Positions 35,690 to 45,766 of a DNA stretch of 64,000 nt are shown piece after piece (position 1 is the first letter of the stretch; each line of letters opens with the position of its first letter). The notes beneath the pieces were generated by a model, which saw only the letters and a list, made by a program, of their open reading frames with translations, did no database searches and had not been told where the DNA came from. The DNA comes from Neodontobutis hainanensis. Lineage: Eukaryota; Chordata; Actinopteri; Gobiiformes; Odontobutidae. Position numbers and translations under genes: made by a program. The DNA lies in assembly GCA_024349245.1 (NCBI GenBank), contig JALDNG010000845.1, positions 17,754 to 81,753 of the forward strand. The letters are read 5' to 3'.

Positions 35690-38600
35690 GACGCCACCTG
35701 GCGGCCTATCCTTCTCCGGATGGCGTAGAAAAATTCCCGGATCAGGATGGATCCAGAATGTTTCTCCGTGGCACCCAACAGCGTTCCTCCGCCCATAACC
35801 TCCCAATCCACTAAAAACTGAAGGCCTCGACCCGGCGCCGTACATCCATAATCCGCCGTACCGTGTAAGCTGGGTGATCGTCAATCATCCTGGGCGGCGG
35901 CGGGGAGGACAGGGGAACTCAATGGACTGGAGCTGACCGGCTTGATCCTGGACACGTGGAAGGTAGGGTGAATCCTAAGGGACCGAGGAGCTTGAGTCGA
36001 ACTGCCGCCGGGTTGATGACCTTCTCTATTTCGAACGGGCCGATGAACCGTGGTGCCAATTTTGTAGCTTCCACCCGTAGGCAAGTCCCTGGATGACAGC
36101 CAGACCTTCTGACCCGAGAGTATCTAGGGGCGGGGTGCGGTGTCGGTTGGCTTGGACTTGCGATTGAGCCGAGGCCCGCACCAGAGCTGATCGGGCCCTT
36201 CTCCAGACCTGATGGCACCGTCTCAAGTGATCCTGAATGGACGGAACTGCCAGCTCTTGTTCCTGGTCAGAAAATAAAGGGGTTGGTAACCATAACAGCA
36301 TTGGAAGGAGACATACCCAGGAGGTGTTCACCAACGTGTTGTGGGCATATTCTACCCATGGCAGCTGAGCACTCCAACTTGCCGGATTGGCCGATGAGGT
36401 GCACCTCAGGGGCACCTCCATCTATTGGTTCGCCCTTTCCGTCTGTCCGTTTGTCTGTGGATGATACCCAGAGGAGAGACTAACCTTGATCTCTAACGCC
36501 GTGCAAAATGCCTTCCAAACCTGGGAGGTGAACTGTGGACCTCTGTCTGACACAATGTCCCGAGGAATCCCGTGTAGCCGGAATAGATGCTTCACCAGGA
36601 GATCTGCGGTCTCCCTGGCGGATGGAAGCTTGGTCAACGGCATAAAGTGAGCTGTCTTGGAGAAGCGATTAACAATCGTCAGCACCACCGTATGTCCGTT
36701 CGATGGCGGGAGTCCCGTAACGAAGTCCAAAGCCACATGAGACCACGGCCGGCTGGGAATAGGTAGTGGCTGTAACAGTCCTGCTGGGGGTCGATGGAGG
36801 GCCTTATTCTGGGAACAAACTGGACAAGCTGCGATGTAGTCCTTAGTGTCTCTGTCCATGGTGGGCCACCAAAATTTGCTGCGTAGGACAGCCAGGGTGC
36901 GACCCATCCCTGGATGGCACGTGAGTCGGGTCCCATGGGCCCAGTGTAACACCTCCGACCTGACCGGATCTGGTACAAACATAGCGTTAGCCGGCCCTGT
37001 CCCTGGATCGGGTGCAGACGCGTTGAGCCACCCGGACTCGATCTTCTATTTCCCAGGTGAGGGTTGCCAGAATGCGCGACTGGGGCAGGATGTGCTCCTC
37101 CTCAGGCGCCGACTGCTCCGTGGAAAAACTCTGGATAGTGCATCTGGTTTGATGTTCCTGGAACCTGGGCGATAAGTAAGCACAAAATTAAAACGGTCAA
37201 AAACAATGCCCACCTTGCCTGCCGAGAGTTCAGTCTCTTTGCTGTCTGTATGTAGGTCAGGTTCTTATGGTCGGACCAGACCACAAACGGTTGAATGGCC
37301 CCCTCCAGCCAATGACGCCACTCCTCTAAGGCCAACTTGACCGCCAGGAGCTCTCTGTTCCCCATCGTAGTTCCGCTCTGCTGCCGAGAGCTTACGGGAG
37401 TAGTAGGCGCAGGGGTGGAGCTTCTGGTCAGTGGAAGAGCGCTGGGAAAGAACTGCTCCTACTCCCGTCTCCGGCGTCGACCTCCACCACAAACTGCAGT
37501 TCAGGATCTGGCTGTATGAGTACAGGGGCCGGCGTAAACCGCTGCTTCAGGTCCTTGAATGCTCCTTCTGCCTCCGGAGTCCAGACAAAAGGTCGCGCAG
37601 TGGACGTAAGAGCCGTCAAAGGCGTTGCCAGTCTACTGAAGTTCGGATAAATCTCCTGTAGAAATTAGCAAAACCCAAAAATCGCTGAACCTCCTTGCGG
37701 CTGGACGGAACCGGCCACTCCCTTACCCGTAACCTTCTCCGGTCCTTTGGATCTGTCCCTGCGCGATAATGTAGCCGAGGAAGGTAACGGACGGTGCGTG
37801 GAACTCACATTTCTCGGCCTTCACAAACAGCTTATTCTCTAATAGTCTCTGTAGTACTCTCCGGACATGCCTCTGGTGTTCCTCCAAGTCTTTAGAAAAA
37901 TCAAGATATCATCCAAATAAACAAAACAAACCGTCCAATCATGTCCCGTAAAACATCGTTAACTAGGTTCTGGAAAACCGCAGGGGCATTCGTGAGTCCG
38001 AACGGCATCACCAGATACTCGAAATGGCCCAAAGGAGTGTTAAAAGCGGTCTTCCACTCATCCCCCTCCCTAATACGTACCAAATGGTATGCGTTACGGA
38101 GGTCTAGTTTAGTGAAAATCCTGGATCCCCCGAGGGGAGTGAAAACAGAGCTGATCAACGGGAGTGGGTATTTGTTCTTTATGGTGATCTTGTTTAGCCC
38201 CCGGTAATCTATGCATGGTCTCAATGATTTGTCCTTCTTGTCCACAAAGAAAAACCCGCACCTACCGGAGAGGACGAGGGTTGTATTATCCCGGCTGCCA
38301 AGGACTCCTGGATGTATTTTTCCATTGCCTCGTTCTCTGGTCTCGAGATGGTGTAGAGACGGCTGTGGGGAGAGGAGCACCTGGGAGGAGGTCGATGGCG
38401 CAGTCATAGGGTCGGTGAGGTGGAAGCGACAAAGCCTGATGCTTACAAAACACCGCCGACAGGTCGTGGTAGATGGGCGGAACCGAAGACAGATCCGTAG
38501 GTTCAGGTACCGGGTTGGATCTAGAGGAAACAGGGGGCAAAGCAGACTGCAGGCAAGATAAATGGCAAAAGTTACTCCATGACACCACTTGGTATGTTGC

Positions 38601-38996
38601 CCAGTCTATGTGGGGGTTATGTTGTCTTAGCCAAGGTAGACCCAATACAATAGGAGTGTGCACACACTCAAAAATGTAAAAACTAATAGTTTCTTTACGA
38701 TTACCCGACAGGAGGAAGGTTACGGGAATCGTCTGTTCTCTGATCTGGGTCAGCACCTCTCCGTTCAAAGCCTTAACTTCCAACGGCACAGTCCGGATGC
38801 CCAACCTCTTAGCCACTCCCCGGTCTAAAAGGCTTTCATCCGCTCCTGAATCAATCATAACCTCAAAAGATCGGGTCCGATCTGTTAAAATAATCGTTCC
38901 CTCCATTCTCACAGGCTTGGGAGATGAATGGACTTGGCTCAGCAGTACCTCTCCCATTACTGCCGAGCCCCCCCTTTTCCCGGACGGAGAGGACAC
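35690..38996 (-). pseudogene. element B pol (PR-RT-RH-IN-chromodomain), frame-broken
   Basis: In element order: a protease with the DSGADE active site (within 38996-38286) and an RT with CIDYRGLN, KLDLRNAYHLVRI and GLTNAPAVFQ. The YLDD box near 37920 is intact but lies in a shifted frame. RNase H follows with VVEVDA and WSDHKNLTYI (37.6-37.1 kb). The integrase zinc finger has the HHCC pattern (HGTRLTCHPG...CPVCSQNK), and its core shows LDFVTGLP, VSDRGPQFT and GQTERANQ, giving the D, D and E positions. A GPF/Y-like segment (APRFIGPFEI) precedes a chromodomain near 35.7-35.9 kb. At least seven frame changes interrupt it, several in or beside runs of one base. It is neither intact nor a host gene. 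Confidence 0.92.
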
Positions 38997-40017
38997 GAAG
39001 CCCGGAAATGTCCTAACCTCCCGCAGTAGAGGCAGCTCCCAGTACTGACTCGGCGATGTCTCTCCTCCTCAGTCAGATGAGTTCGGCCCACTTGCATGGG
39101 TTCAGGTGCGGCTGGTTGCAGTGGCCTACTCGGTGGATCCGGATAACCGCTGGTTAGGCCTCCTCAGTCTGCGTCCGCCACCCCGTGGTTCTCTCTCGTT
39201 TGGGCTGGGAAAAACCCCTTGAGGCGCGGTGATTCCCGGCCGTGGACTTGTAGCTGACCTCTGTGATGCCTGTAGGTCGGCCTTCTCCTCTGTCGCTCCC
39301 GTAGGCGGTTATCAATCCTGATGACCCCGATATGAGTTCATTTAGGCTCTCTGGTGGATCCTGCCGCCATCTCGCCCTTAAGTTCCTCGGAAATGGCATT
39401 CAAAAATGCTCCACGAAGAGCCTCCTCGTTCCACTCGCTCTCGCGGCTAGTGATCGAAACTCGATCGCGAATTCCGCCACACTGCGATTACCCTGTCGAA
39501 TTGAAAACAGTCTTTTAGTAGCCTCTTCTCCTCGAACCGGATGATCAAAGATCATTCTCATCTCCGCGATGAAGGCAGCGTAGGAGAAACATACAGCTTC
39601 CTGTCTCTCCCAAACAGCCGAGGCCCAGTCTAATGCCTGCCCCCTCAAACAGCCTATTAAAAAGGCGATTCTTGAACGTTCACTTTTATAAGTCTGTGAC
39701 TGTTGTTCAAAAACTAGGGAGCACTGTGTTAAAAACGCCCTGCATGACCCCAGATCTCCACTATACGGTGCAGGCGGTGGTACATACCCCTCTCTGTACC
39801 CCGGAGGTGGGGCCTCCGTAGTCGGCGCGGAGAGGGTGGGAGCGCCAGTAGCCGGTGGTGCGTTCAGGGCCGCCATCCTGTCGCTCAGCCCCGATAGGTT
39901 ACGGGAAAACTCCTTCATGTGGTCCATGAGAGCCTGTAGAGTAGCGTCATGCTGTTCCAGAAGCGCGGTCTGAGCCGCGACCGTCTGTGGCAGGGTGTGT
40001 GGCTCTGCTGGGTTCAT
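38993..40017 (-). pseudogene. element B gag, frame-broken
   Basis: It starts at ATG 40015-40017, only 16 bases inside the 5' LTR boundary. 205 codons are open (to 39400), covering the coiled N-terminus and the capsid-like region (FLTQCSLVFEQQ, ALDWASAVWE, RSVAEFAIEFRSLA). The frame then shifts near 39.44-39.46 kb. The nucleocapsid knuckle is visible further on in another frame: CLYCGRLGHFRASC at 38993-39034, with C-x2-C-x4-H-x4-C spacing intact. Gag would form the particle and bind RNA. As written it would stop before the knuckle. Confidence 0.9.
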
Positions 40018-40020
40018 TCT

Positions 40021-40033
40021 GGCCAGATCGTAC
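40021..40033 (-). other. element B primer-binding site, self-complementary to LTR
   Basis: On the minus strand GTACGATCTGGCC follows the LTR end directly. Eleven bases (TACGATCTGGC) are the exact complement of GCCAGATCGTA in the LTR (40343-40353). That LTR motif lies about 30 bp downstream of a TATA-like AATAAG (about 40378-40383). There is no TGG start as expected for tRNA priming, so self-priming from the transcript's 5' end is inferred. Confidence 0.75.
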
Positions 40034-40527
40034 TGTTATGTTCCGGTCGGACAACCCAAATGCAGGCACACACGTACAGTTCACAAAAACAAGTTTATTT
40101 AAATGATCAACTTATAACTGTCGGTTTCTTCGGGGATAACGAGGGGTAGCAGGGTCCGGACCGGGTTGAGCTGGAGCGTGACGAGATGAAGGACCGGCGA
40201 GGCTCAGGGATGATCGAGGAGGGGCGAGAACCGGACTGGAGGTAGGACGGGAAGGATCTGCGGTGAACAAAGGAAACAGGTAAGTACATACATAAATCCA
40301 AACTCTACGAACGCGAGACGTATTACTAACTGTAGTCAATGTTACGATCTGGCGTCGAGGAGCAGGCTGCGGTGCTTCTTATTCCCTCTTGATTGTTCAC
40401 TCGGCTCAGCTGGGCTTGCTTCGCCGGCGCTCCCGCACACCTGTCTCCTCTCTGCGAATCAGTAGGGGCGGGGGAGCCCGGCACGGAGGCCACGGCCAAC
40501 TGTGCCGAGTCCTGATCCCCCGTGACA
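40034..40527 (-). repeat. element B 5' LTR (right)
   Basis: 494 bp, TGTCAC...CATAACA on the minus strand. U3 carries a TATA-like box, and the inferred start lies at GCCAGATCGTA. It matches the left LTR apart from one-base indels and very few substitutions. Confidence 0.95.
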
Positions 40528-40532
40528 TACGT
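40528..40532. repeat. target-site duplication, right (TACGT)
   Basis: The second copy of TACGT, directly outside the right LTR. Confidence 0.9.
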
Positions 40533-41899
40533 TCCCAAAAGGAGACACGACACAAACTTATTTGTCTTTGGCAGTCCTTAATAATCTGTTTGTCATGCTA
40601 CTTATTTATATATTTTAATATTCTGTATAAACAACATTAGGGCCAGACATGTGAAGCGCAGGGACTGAACCATCAAACTGCATTGGCTTCAGTTCAAAAT
40701 CCTAAAAGTCATAATGTAATTGATGAAAAAATTGGCTTTTCTAATATTTTGCCAACCATAGCACCACCATTATATTAGTTTATTATTACTGAATGGAATA
40801 AGCAACAATACCAGGTACTATGACCTGGTATATTTTGTTTTAAAACCTAGTACTGGACCAGCATTGTAAATAATCAAAGTAATGTGGTTAATGGAAATCA
40901 CCAATTACCTTTTGAAGATTTTTCATAAAGATAATTTATTGACTGTTAGCTGCAGATGGATACACTGTCATCCCACATTGATTTCTCCATCCATTACTGA
41001 AGCCCCTGATGAAGAGGCGCACTCCTCAGTGGGACCTGCTCTCACATCTGCTGCTCTGGTTCTGACGCCACCTGTGGAAAATATGAACACATCCAAGAAT
41101 TACACCCACAGCGCTGGATGGAAAATTGTGTGTAAAGACAGATTTTGGGGCTTCAGGAGACAACAGCTGATGAATAGAGGGTCTATTATTATCGCTTCCA
41201 AATTTAGAGCTGGTATTTTGGTTGATCCAACAGTGTGGGCATCTACTTGTGTTCCTAGACTTAAATCTATCAATAAAAAGCGCCAAAATTACCAATCAAT
41301 GTCAAACAGGGCTTCAAAACTAGCACTGATGTAGTTAATATGTTAATGCTTGGAGCTATACATGTAGACTTTACACTGGGGTCAACCCTTATGAGACTTT
41401 CTGGTGTAGTCCTCAGTTGGTCCATGTTCGTGTTGTCATTAAAGTCTGGTCTTAATTGACTACTGGAATACCATTCTAGTTTAGTTTATTTCTGGCTTTG
41501 GCATGGTCCCTGTGGTTTCCTGGTTTTATGGGTCACAAATCATTTGGGCTTTTAAAATATGGGTCCCCTGGAAAAAGTTTGGGAAACTGACTACCTTTTG
41601 TCCTTGGTACAGGGCTGGTCTAGTCTTGGTTTTTATCCTAGTGTAGGCTTATTCTTGGTTTAGCTCCAGGTTTAGTTTTCATTTCCAAGCTTTATTTATA
41701 ATTAAGTTTAGTCATGGGTTCATTCTGGGATTAGTCTTGTTTTAGGCTGTCCTTGATCTAATGTTGGCTCTTGGTTACTTGGTCCTAGTTTAGTGTAGTC
41801 CTGCTCTGATTTAGTTCATGTTTAGTCTCTCTCACAAGCACATAAACTAAACTACATCAAGACTTCTCTAAGGCATAACCTATTATCATTACCACTGAC
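40533..41899. other. upstream flank of the mxra5-like gene
   Basis: A 150-codon plus-strand frame at 40882-41334 has no recognisable domain. From about 41600 to 41830 there are loose TGGTTTAG/TAGTCCTG words of the dispersed repeat family. Regulatory elements may lie here, but none is identifiable by eye. Confidence 0.4.
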
Positions 41900-42437
41900 A
41901 AGCTAATTAAGTTGTATAATCTCTGCAACCTATTAAAACCATGGTTTCATCACGAGGACTTGAGAAAAGCTGACAGAGGTTTATTCTTTTTCATTCCTCG
42001 AAGCCCCTCCTTTGACAGACAGCGCCTCAGTGTCGCGCTAAACTTTTCGGTCTTCCTCCACCACGCTCACACACCGCTCTGGCACGAGTACGCGCACGTC
42101 CCCTCCGACGCAAGCCCTCGCGCCGCTCACTTCTCTGCAGCACTTCAATTGAGAGTTGTTGCGGGAGAAGACCTGTTTGAGACTCTGCACTTTGTCATGT
42201 TATTATGTGGACTTCAAAAGACGGTTAATTTTGCTATCTTTTGGCTTTCTTTTTTTCCGTGACAACTTTTCTTGTAACTTTTTGAGGAGTTTTCCGTTTA
42301 ACAACGCCGGAGCAAATAGGAGAATTAACTTTTTGATGATACAATTTCCCGCTGGATTAAAAATAAGCGTTTGATGTGGAAAATGTATAATTAGCCTACT
42401 TGGGATAAAATATTTGTCTGGACAACAGTATTTCAAG
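41900..42437 (+). promoter_or_regulatory. probable promoter and non-coding first exon of the mxra5-like gene
   Basis: A CpG-containing patch at 42025-42130 (GAGTACGCGCACGTCCCCTC, CTCGCGCCGCTCAC) stands out from AT-rich surroundings. A stretch without obvious coding potential follows and ends in a good splice donor, CAAG|GTAAAG, at 42437/42438. The next acceptor on the same strand (43928 or 43940) precedes the start codon of the signal-peptide exon. I infer a 5' UTR exon, but the transcription start cannot be placed from sequence. Confidence 0.45.
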
Positions 42438-42999
42438 GTAAAGCCAACTCCTATCAGCCGAAAAGCATGAATATAATCTGTTGAAATCAGGATTTTAAGA
42501 TAATTTCTTTCATGATGTACGTTAATGCTTTCTGAGACGTTTGTTAATTGCTAATTGCCCAATTGCATTATTTAGCTTCGCTCGTTTGAGATTCAAATGG
42601 CGGGGTCTAGGGAGTTTGCTTGTGTTTTGAACTTCTCTACCTTCCAACATTTTATTCCCAGATCCCTTTGGCTTCGTTTGCATTCATAATTATTTATAAA
42701 GCAGGATATTTCTTCTTGTATGACCTACGGGCATTTGCAGATTCAGGTGCGGACTGTAGCTGGATTTAAGTCTAAAGGTTTTATAGATGGTGTCTTTTAT
42801 TTCTTGGCTGTAGACTTGAGTTTAACGCTAGAGAGACGCATATTAAGCTCAAGGAAGTGCTTTAGCTCATGGGCTTCATCAAGGATCTTAATTGGGTTAG
42901 TGTCATCCAGACTTTAATCCTAGTTTAGTTCTATTGTTGTTGTTGTTGTTAATCTAAAGTTTAGTTCTACTTTTAGTAATAACTTTTGTTCTGGAAGCC

Positions 43000-43830
43000 A
43001 GTTAAGGCCTGGTTTAACCCTGGTTTAGTATTTACCTGTCTTTAATGTGATTTTGGTTTTTGCTTTTACTTTTTTCTAATTTTTTTTTTTTCTTTTGCAA
43101 TAATTTTTAAGTTCAAGAATTATAATGGTTTTTAACCAGTTTCTGTCCCGGTTAATTTCGGTTCCCGGTTCTGGTTCAGTCCTGGTGTAGACCTGGTTTA
43201 GTCCTGGTTTAGACCTTGTTTAGTCCTGGTGTAGACCTGGTTTATTCCTGGATCACACCTGGTTTAGTCCTGGTTTAGACCTGGTTTACTCTTGGTTTAG
43301 ACCTGGTAAGTCCTGGTTTAGACCTAGTTAGTTCTGGTTTAGACTTGGTTTAGACCTGGTTTAGTCTTGGTTTAGACCTGTTTAATTCCTGGTTTAGAAC
43401 TGGTTTAGTCCTGGTTAAGACCTGGTTTAATCCTGGTTAAATCCTGTTTTTTGACCTGTTTTAGACCTGGTTTAGTCCTGGTTAAATCCTGGTTTTTGAC
43501 CTGTTTTAGACCTGGTTTAGTCCTGGTTAAATCCTGGTTTTTGACCTGGTTTAGACCTGGCTGAACCTTGGTTTAGAATTTGTTTAGACTTAGTTTAGAC
43601 CTGGTTTAGACCAGGTTTAGACCTAGTTAGTCCTGGTTTAGACATGGTTTAGACCTGGCTTAGCCTTGGTTTAGAATTGGTTTAGTCCTGATGTAGACCT
43701 GGTTGAGTCCTGGTTTAGTCCTGGTTAAGTCCTAGTTTAAACATTGTTTAGATTGGTTTAGGCAAGGTTTAGACAAGGTTTAGACCGGACCAGTTTACTC
43801 AGTTCCATGTTATGTCCCTGGTTTAGTCCA
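43000..43830 (+). repeat. degenerate minisatellite, unit about TGGTTTAGTCC / TGGTTTAGACC
   Basis: Several dozen imperfect 11-12-base units of CCTGGTTTAGTCCTGGTTTAGAC type fill the stretch. Some are grouped into longer repeated blocks, for example the GTTAAATCCTGGTTTTTGAC blocks at 43.43-43.55 kb. The array ends about 100 bp before the signal-peptide exon. Related, sparser clusters occur at 3.6, 34.3, 41.6 and 56.2 kb. Confidence 0.9.
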
Positions 43831-43928
43831 GCTTTATTATACTTATTTGATAGTTTTGGTTCTATTCCAGTGACCACAGTATTTTCAGTGTGTCCGCCCT
43901 GACTCTGTGTCTTTCCCACTCTGTGTAG

Positions 43929-44126
43929 CTTCTTCTTCAGTGGACTGATGATGTTCCGGCCTGTGGCGCTGCTGACTCTGCTGGTGCTGACCCTGGTACT
44001 GTGTGGGGTCCAGTCCTGCCCCAGGAGCTGTAACTGTTATCAGGTGTCGGAGGTCCACTGCACGTTCCGCTCTCTGCTGACCATCCCCTCCGGCCTGCCC
44101 CCGCACACCCGCCGTATCAACCTTGG
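43929..44126 (+). CDS. mxra5: mxra5-like coding exon: signal peptide and LRRNT
   Basis: The first coding exon of a secreted leucine-rich-repeat/Ig matrix protein. Tandem ATGs at 43948 and 43951 begin a hydrophobic leader (VALLTLLVLTLVLCG), with probable cleavage near VQS|CP. A cysteine-rich LRRNT cap follows: CPRSCNCYQVSEVHC, with C-x3-C-x-C-x6-C spacing. Then come TFRSLLTIPSGLPP and RINLG. The donor is GG|GTACCA at 44126/44127 (phase 2). Tandem acceptors end at 43928 and 43940, both upstream of the ATG. Reading straight through gives an unrelated tail and a stop within 11 codons, which supports splicing. It is closest to MXRA5, then IGSF10. Confidence 0.75.
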
Positions 44127-45129
44127 GTACCAGCAAACAGTTACAACCACTCACTAAGTACATTTCACCAGGGCAACAGAGGTCTTAAATGCCAACTGAT
44201 AAACAAGAGAAAAATTCTTTATCACTAGTACAGCTTATGGCCATTTTCCAAATTCTCCCCATAGTCTCAAATAATAATCATGTATTCTAGACAGACTTTG
44301 TCATTACTCAAAATTTGGTTACTAAAGATGTGATATGAGTCTAGGGCTGGGTGTAACGAATTTTAATCACAATACACCTACCGACATGTACGTTTTTTAA
44401 AGTAGCAGGCACGCATTTTGAAATCAGAGTACTCTAGTACAATTTGTTGCTCTAAAAGTACGTGAAAGGCAGCTGGTCAGGCTGTTGCTTTGTGCCGGCT
44501 GCACTCTCACTCTGCAGGGGGAGGGGCTGGGCTGCATGCACTGCGCTAGTGCTGCGCAGCTGTGGCAGTGCTGCTCCCTCTAGCAAAGCAACAGTCTAGC
44601 TGCCTGTCAATCAACATGTAGCAGGTACGGCAAAGTGAGCCTCTTTAAATACCACTTTGTGATGCGTTTTTGGATTGCTCTCGTGTGATTGGCGGGAGCT
44701 GGGAACAGTACTGCCCAAACAAAGTTAGTGGGAAGAACCCGTTGGAGTGGAGCTGCGCTGCGAGAGATGAGTTAATGTCTGCTGCAGCCAGGTCTGTCTC
44801 TGAGCCTTTTTAAGTCAATAATTGCTTTATATCCATGTGTGATGAATGTTAGTTTGAGAGGTGAGAGGTGCTCAATAGGATGAGGCTAAGGGATTGACGA
44901 TTTAACACACTGTCCAAGTTACTCACAAACACTAATGTGCAGAGGCAACAACTCAATTATATTGCTAAATGAGAACTAAATATCTCTCTCTCTCAAAAAG
45001 GTTAGATTAGTTTTAAAATAGAGTTTTACAGAGATATGTTAATGTTAATGAGACTTGGTCAGCAGTTTGTCTTTATTATGTGTTATAATTACTCCCAATA
45101 AATCGGAATCTTATTAGAATATATTTACT
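44127..45129 (+). other. intron, left of the Gypsy insertion
   Basis: From about 44344, CTAGGGCTGGG resembles a hAT-type terminal end. A GC-rich patch at 44500-44600 follows. No opposite end was found and no exon signals are seen. Confidence 0.4.
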
Positions 45130-45134
45130 GTAGG
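45130..45134. repeat. target-site duplication, left (GTAGG)
   Basis: GTAGG directly outside the 5' LTR, repeated at 50799-50803. Confidence 0.9.
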
Positions 45135-45750
45135 TGTCAGATCCATTCCGTCTCCCTCAGGGATCCGCTCCACTTTCCTTCTCCTTCCTTCATCTCATCA
45201 CTGCCACCTGTCCCAAGCACCTGCAATCTATTACCATCAGTGAGGTATTTAAACCGCTCCTTTCCACCTCTTCCCTGCCAGATCGTTCAGCAGACTTTGT
45301 GTGAATGTTTCCAGCGTTTATTCCAGCCCTCGCTGCAGCCCTCGCTGCAGCCCTCGCTGCAGCCCTCGCTGCAGCCCTCGCTCCAGCCCTCAGGTTTGGA
45401 CTCCAGCTTGCAGCCCAGTTCCTCGGCTTTTCTCCAGTCACCGGCTCGGCTCCAGGCTTCGGTGCAGCTCTACGGCTCGCTCCAACTCTCAGCCCAGCTT
45501 CCCGGCTTGGTCTTCCGTCACCGGCTCGGCACCAGGTCTCGGTTTAGCTCCGCAGTCCAACTCCAACTCTCGGTCCAGCTCCTCGGCTTGGTTCCAGTTC
45601 ACGGCTTCACTTCAGCCATCAGCGCAGTTCCTCCGCACGGACTACAGTCTCAGATCTCCTATCCAGCTTCCTGTCACTATCTGTACTTAAATAAAGAATC
45701 ACTTACCTTCACTGTCTTGTGCGCATTTGAGTCCTCAGTCCCACATTACA
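45135..45750 (+). repeat. element A 5' LTR
   Basis: A TATTTAAA box at 45246-45253 lies 31 bp before GCCAGATCGTTC (45277-45288), the inferred transcript start. An AATAAA signal is at 45690-45695. The transcribed part contains five 12-bp units (four CGCTGCAGCCCT, one CGCTCCAGCCCT, 45331-45390) and two 80-bp units starting at 45438 and 45518. Confidence 0.95.
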
Positions 45751-45762
45751 GAACGATCTGGC
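45751..45762 (+). other. element A primer-binding site, self-complementary to LTR
   Basis: GAACGATCTGGC immediately after the LTR is the exact reverse complement of GCCAGATCGTTC at 45277-45288 (and 50245-50256). No tRNA-type TGG start is present. This is the expected layout of Tf1/sushi self-priming, in which the first bases of the RNA fold back as primer. The gag ATG is only four bases further on. Confidence 0.8.
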
Positions 45763-45766
45763 CAAG

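Larger units (their letters stand above)
35187..40527 (-). mobile_element. full-length Ty3/Gypsy chromovirus, element B
   Basis: A 5341-bp element on the minus strand with two near-identical LTRs (489 and 494 bp, TGTCAC...ATAACA), a flanking TACGT duplication and a primer-binding site. The gene order is gag, CCHC knuckle, aspartic protease, reverse transcriptase, RNase H, integrase and C-terminal chromodomain, followed by a polypurine tract. Integrase after RNase H places it in Metaviridae, and the chromodomain in the chromovirus branch. No envelope frame exists. Reading frames are broken at many points by single-base shifts, so this copy as written cannot make its proteins. It is related to, but clearly diverged from, the element at 45 kb. 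Confidence 0.95.

Noticed and set aside
35187..40527. Element B as an endogenous retrovirus with an envelope gene
   Set aside because: No frame between integrase/chromodomain and the 3' LTR is long enough for an envelope. The domain order and chromodomain identify a Gypsy chromovirus.
40882..41334. A 150-codon plus-strand frame upstream of the mxra5-like gene as a possible gene
   Set aside because: No recognisable domain, no signal peptide, unremarkable composition, and an overlapping frame on the other strand. Probably chance.
44127..44157. Extension of the mxra5-like exon to the in-frame stop at 44157 as a short single-exon protein
   Set aside because: Residues after INLG lose family similarity, a donor GG|GTAC sits exactly there, and the exon at 54652 restores the conserved FNN continuation.
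43885..44163. A 92-codon minus-strand frame opposite the signal-peptide exon
   Set aside because: It is a shadow of the real plus-strand exon, which has a signal peptide, LRRNT cysteines and an in-phase splice partner.
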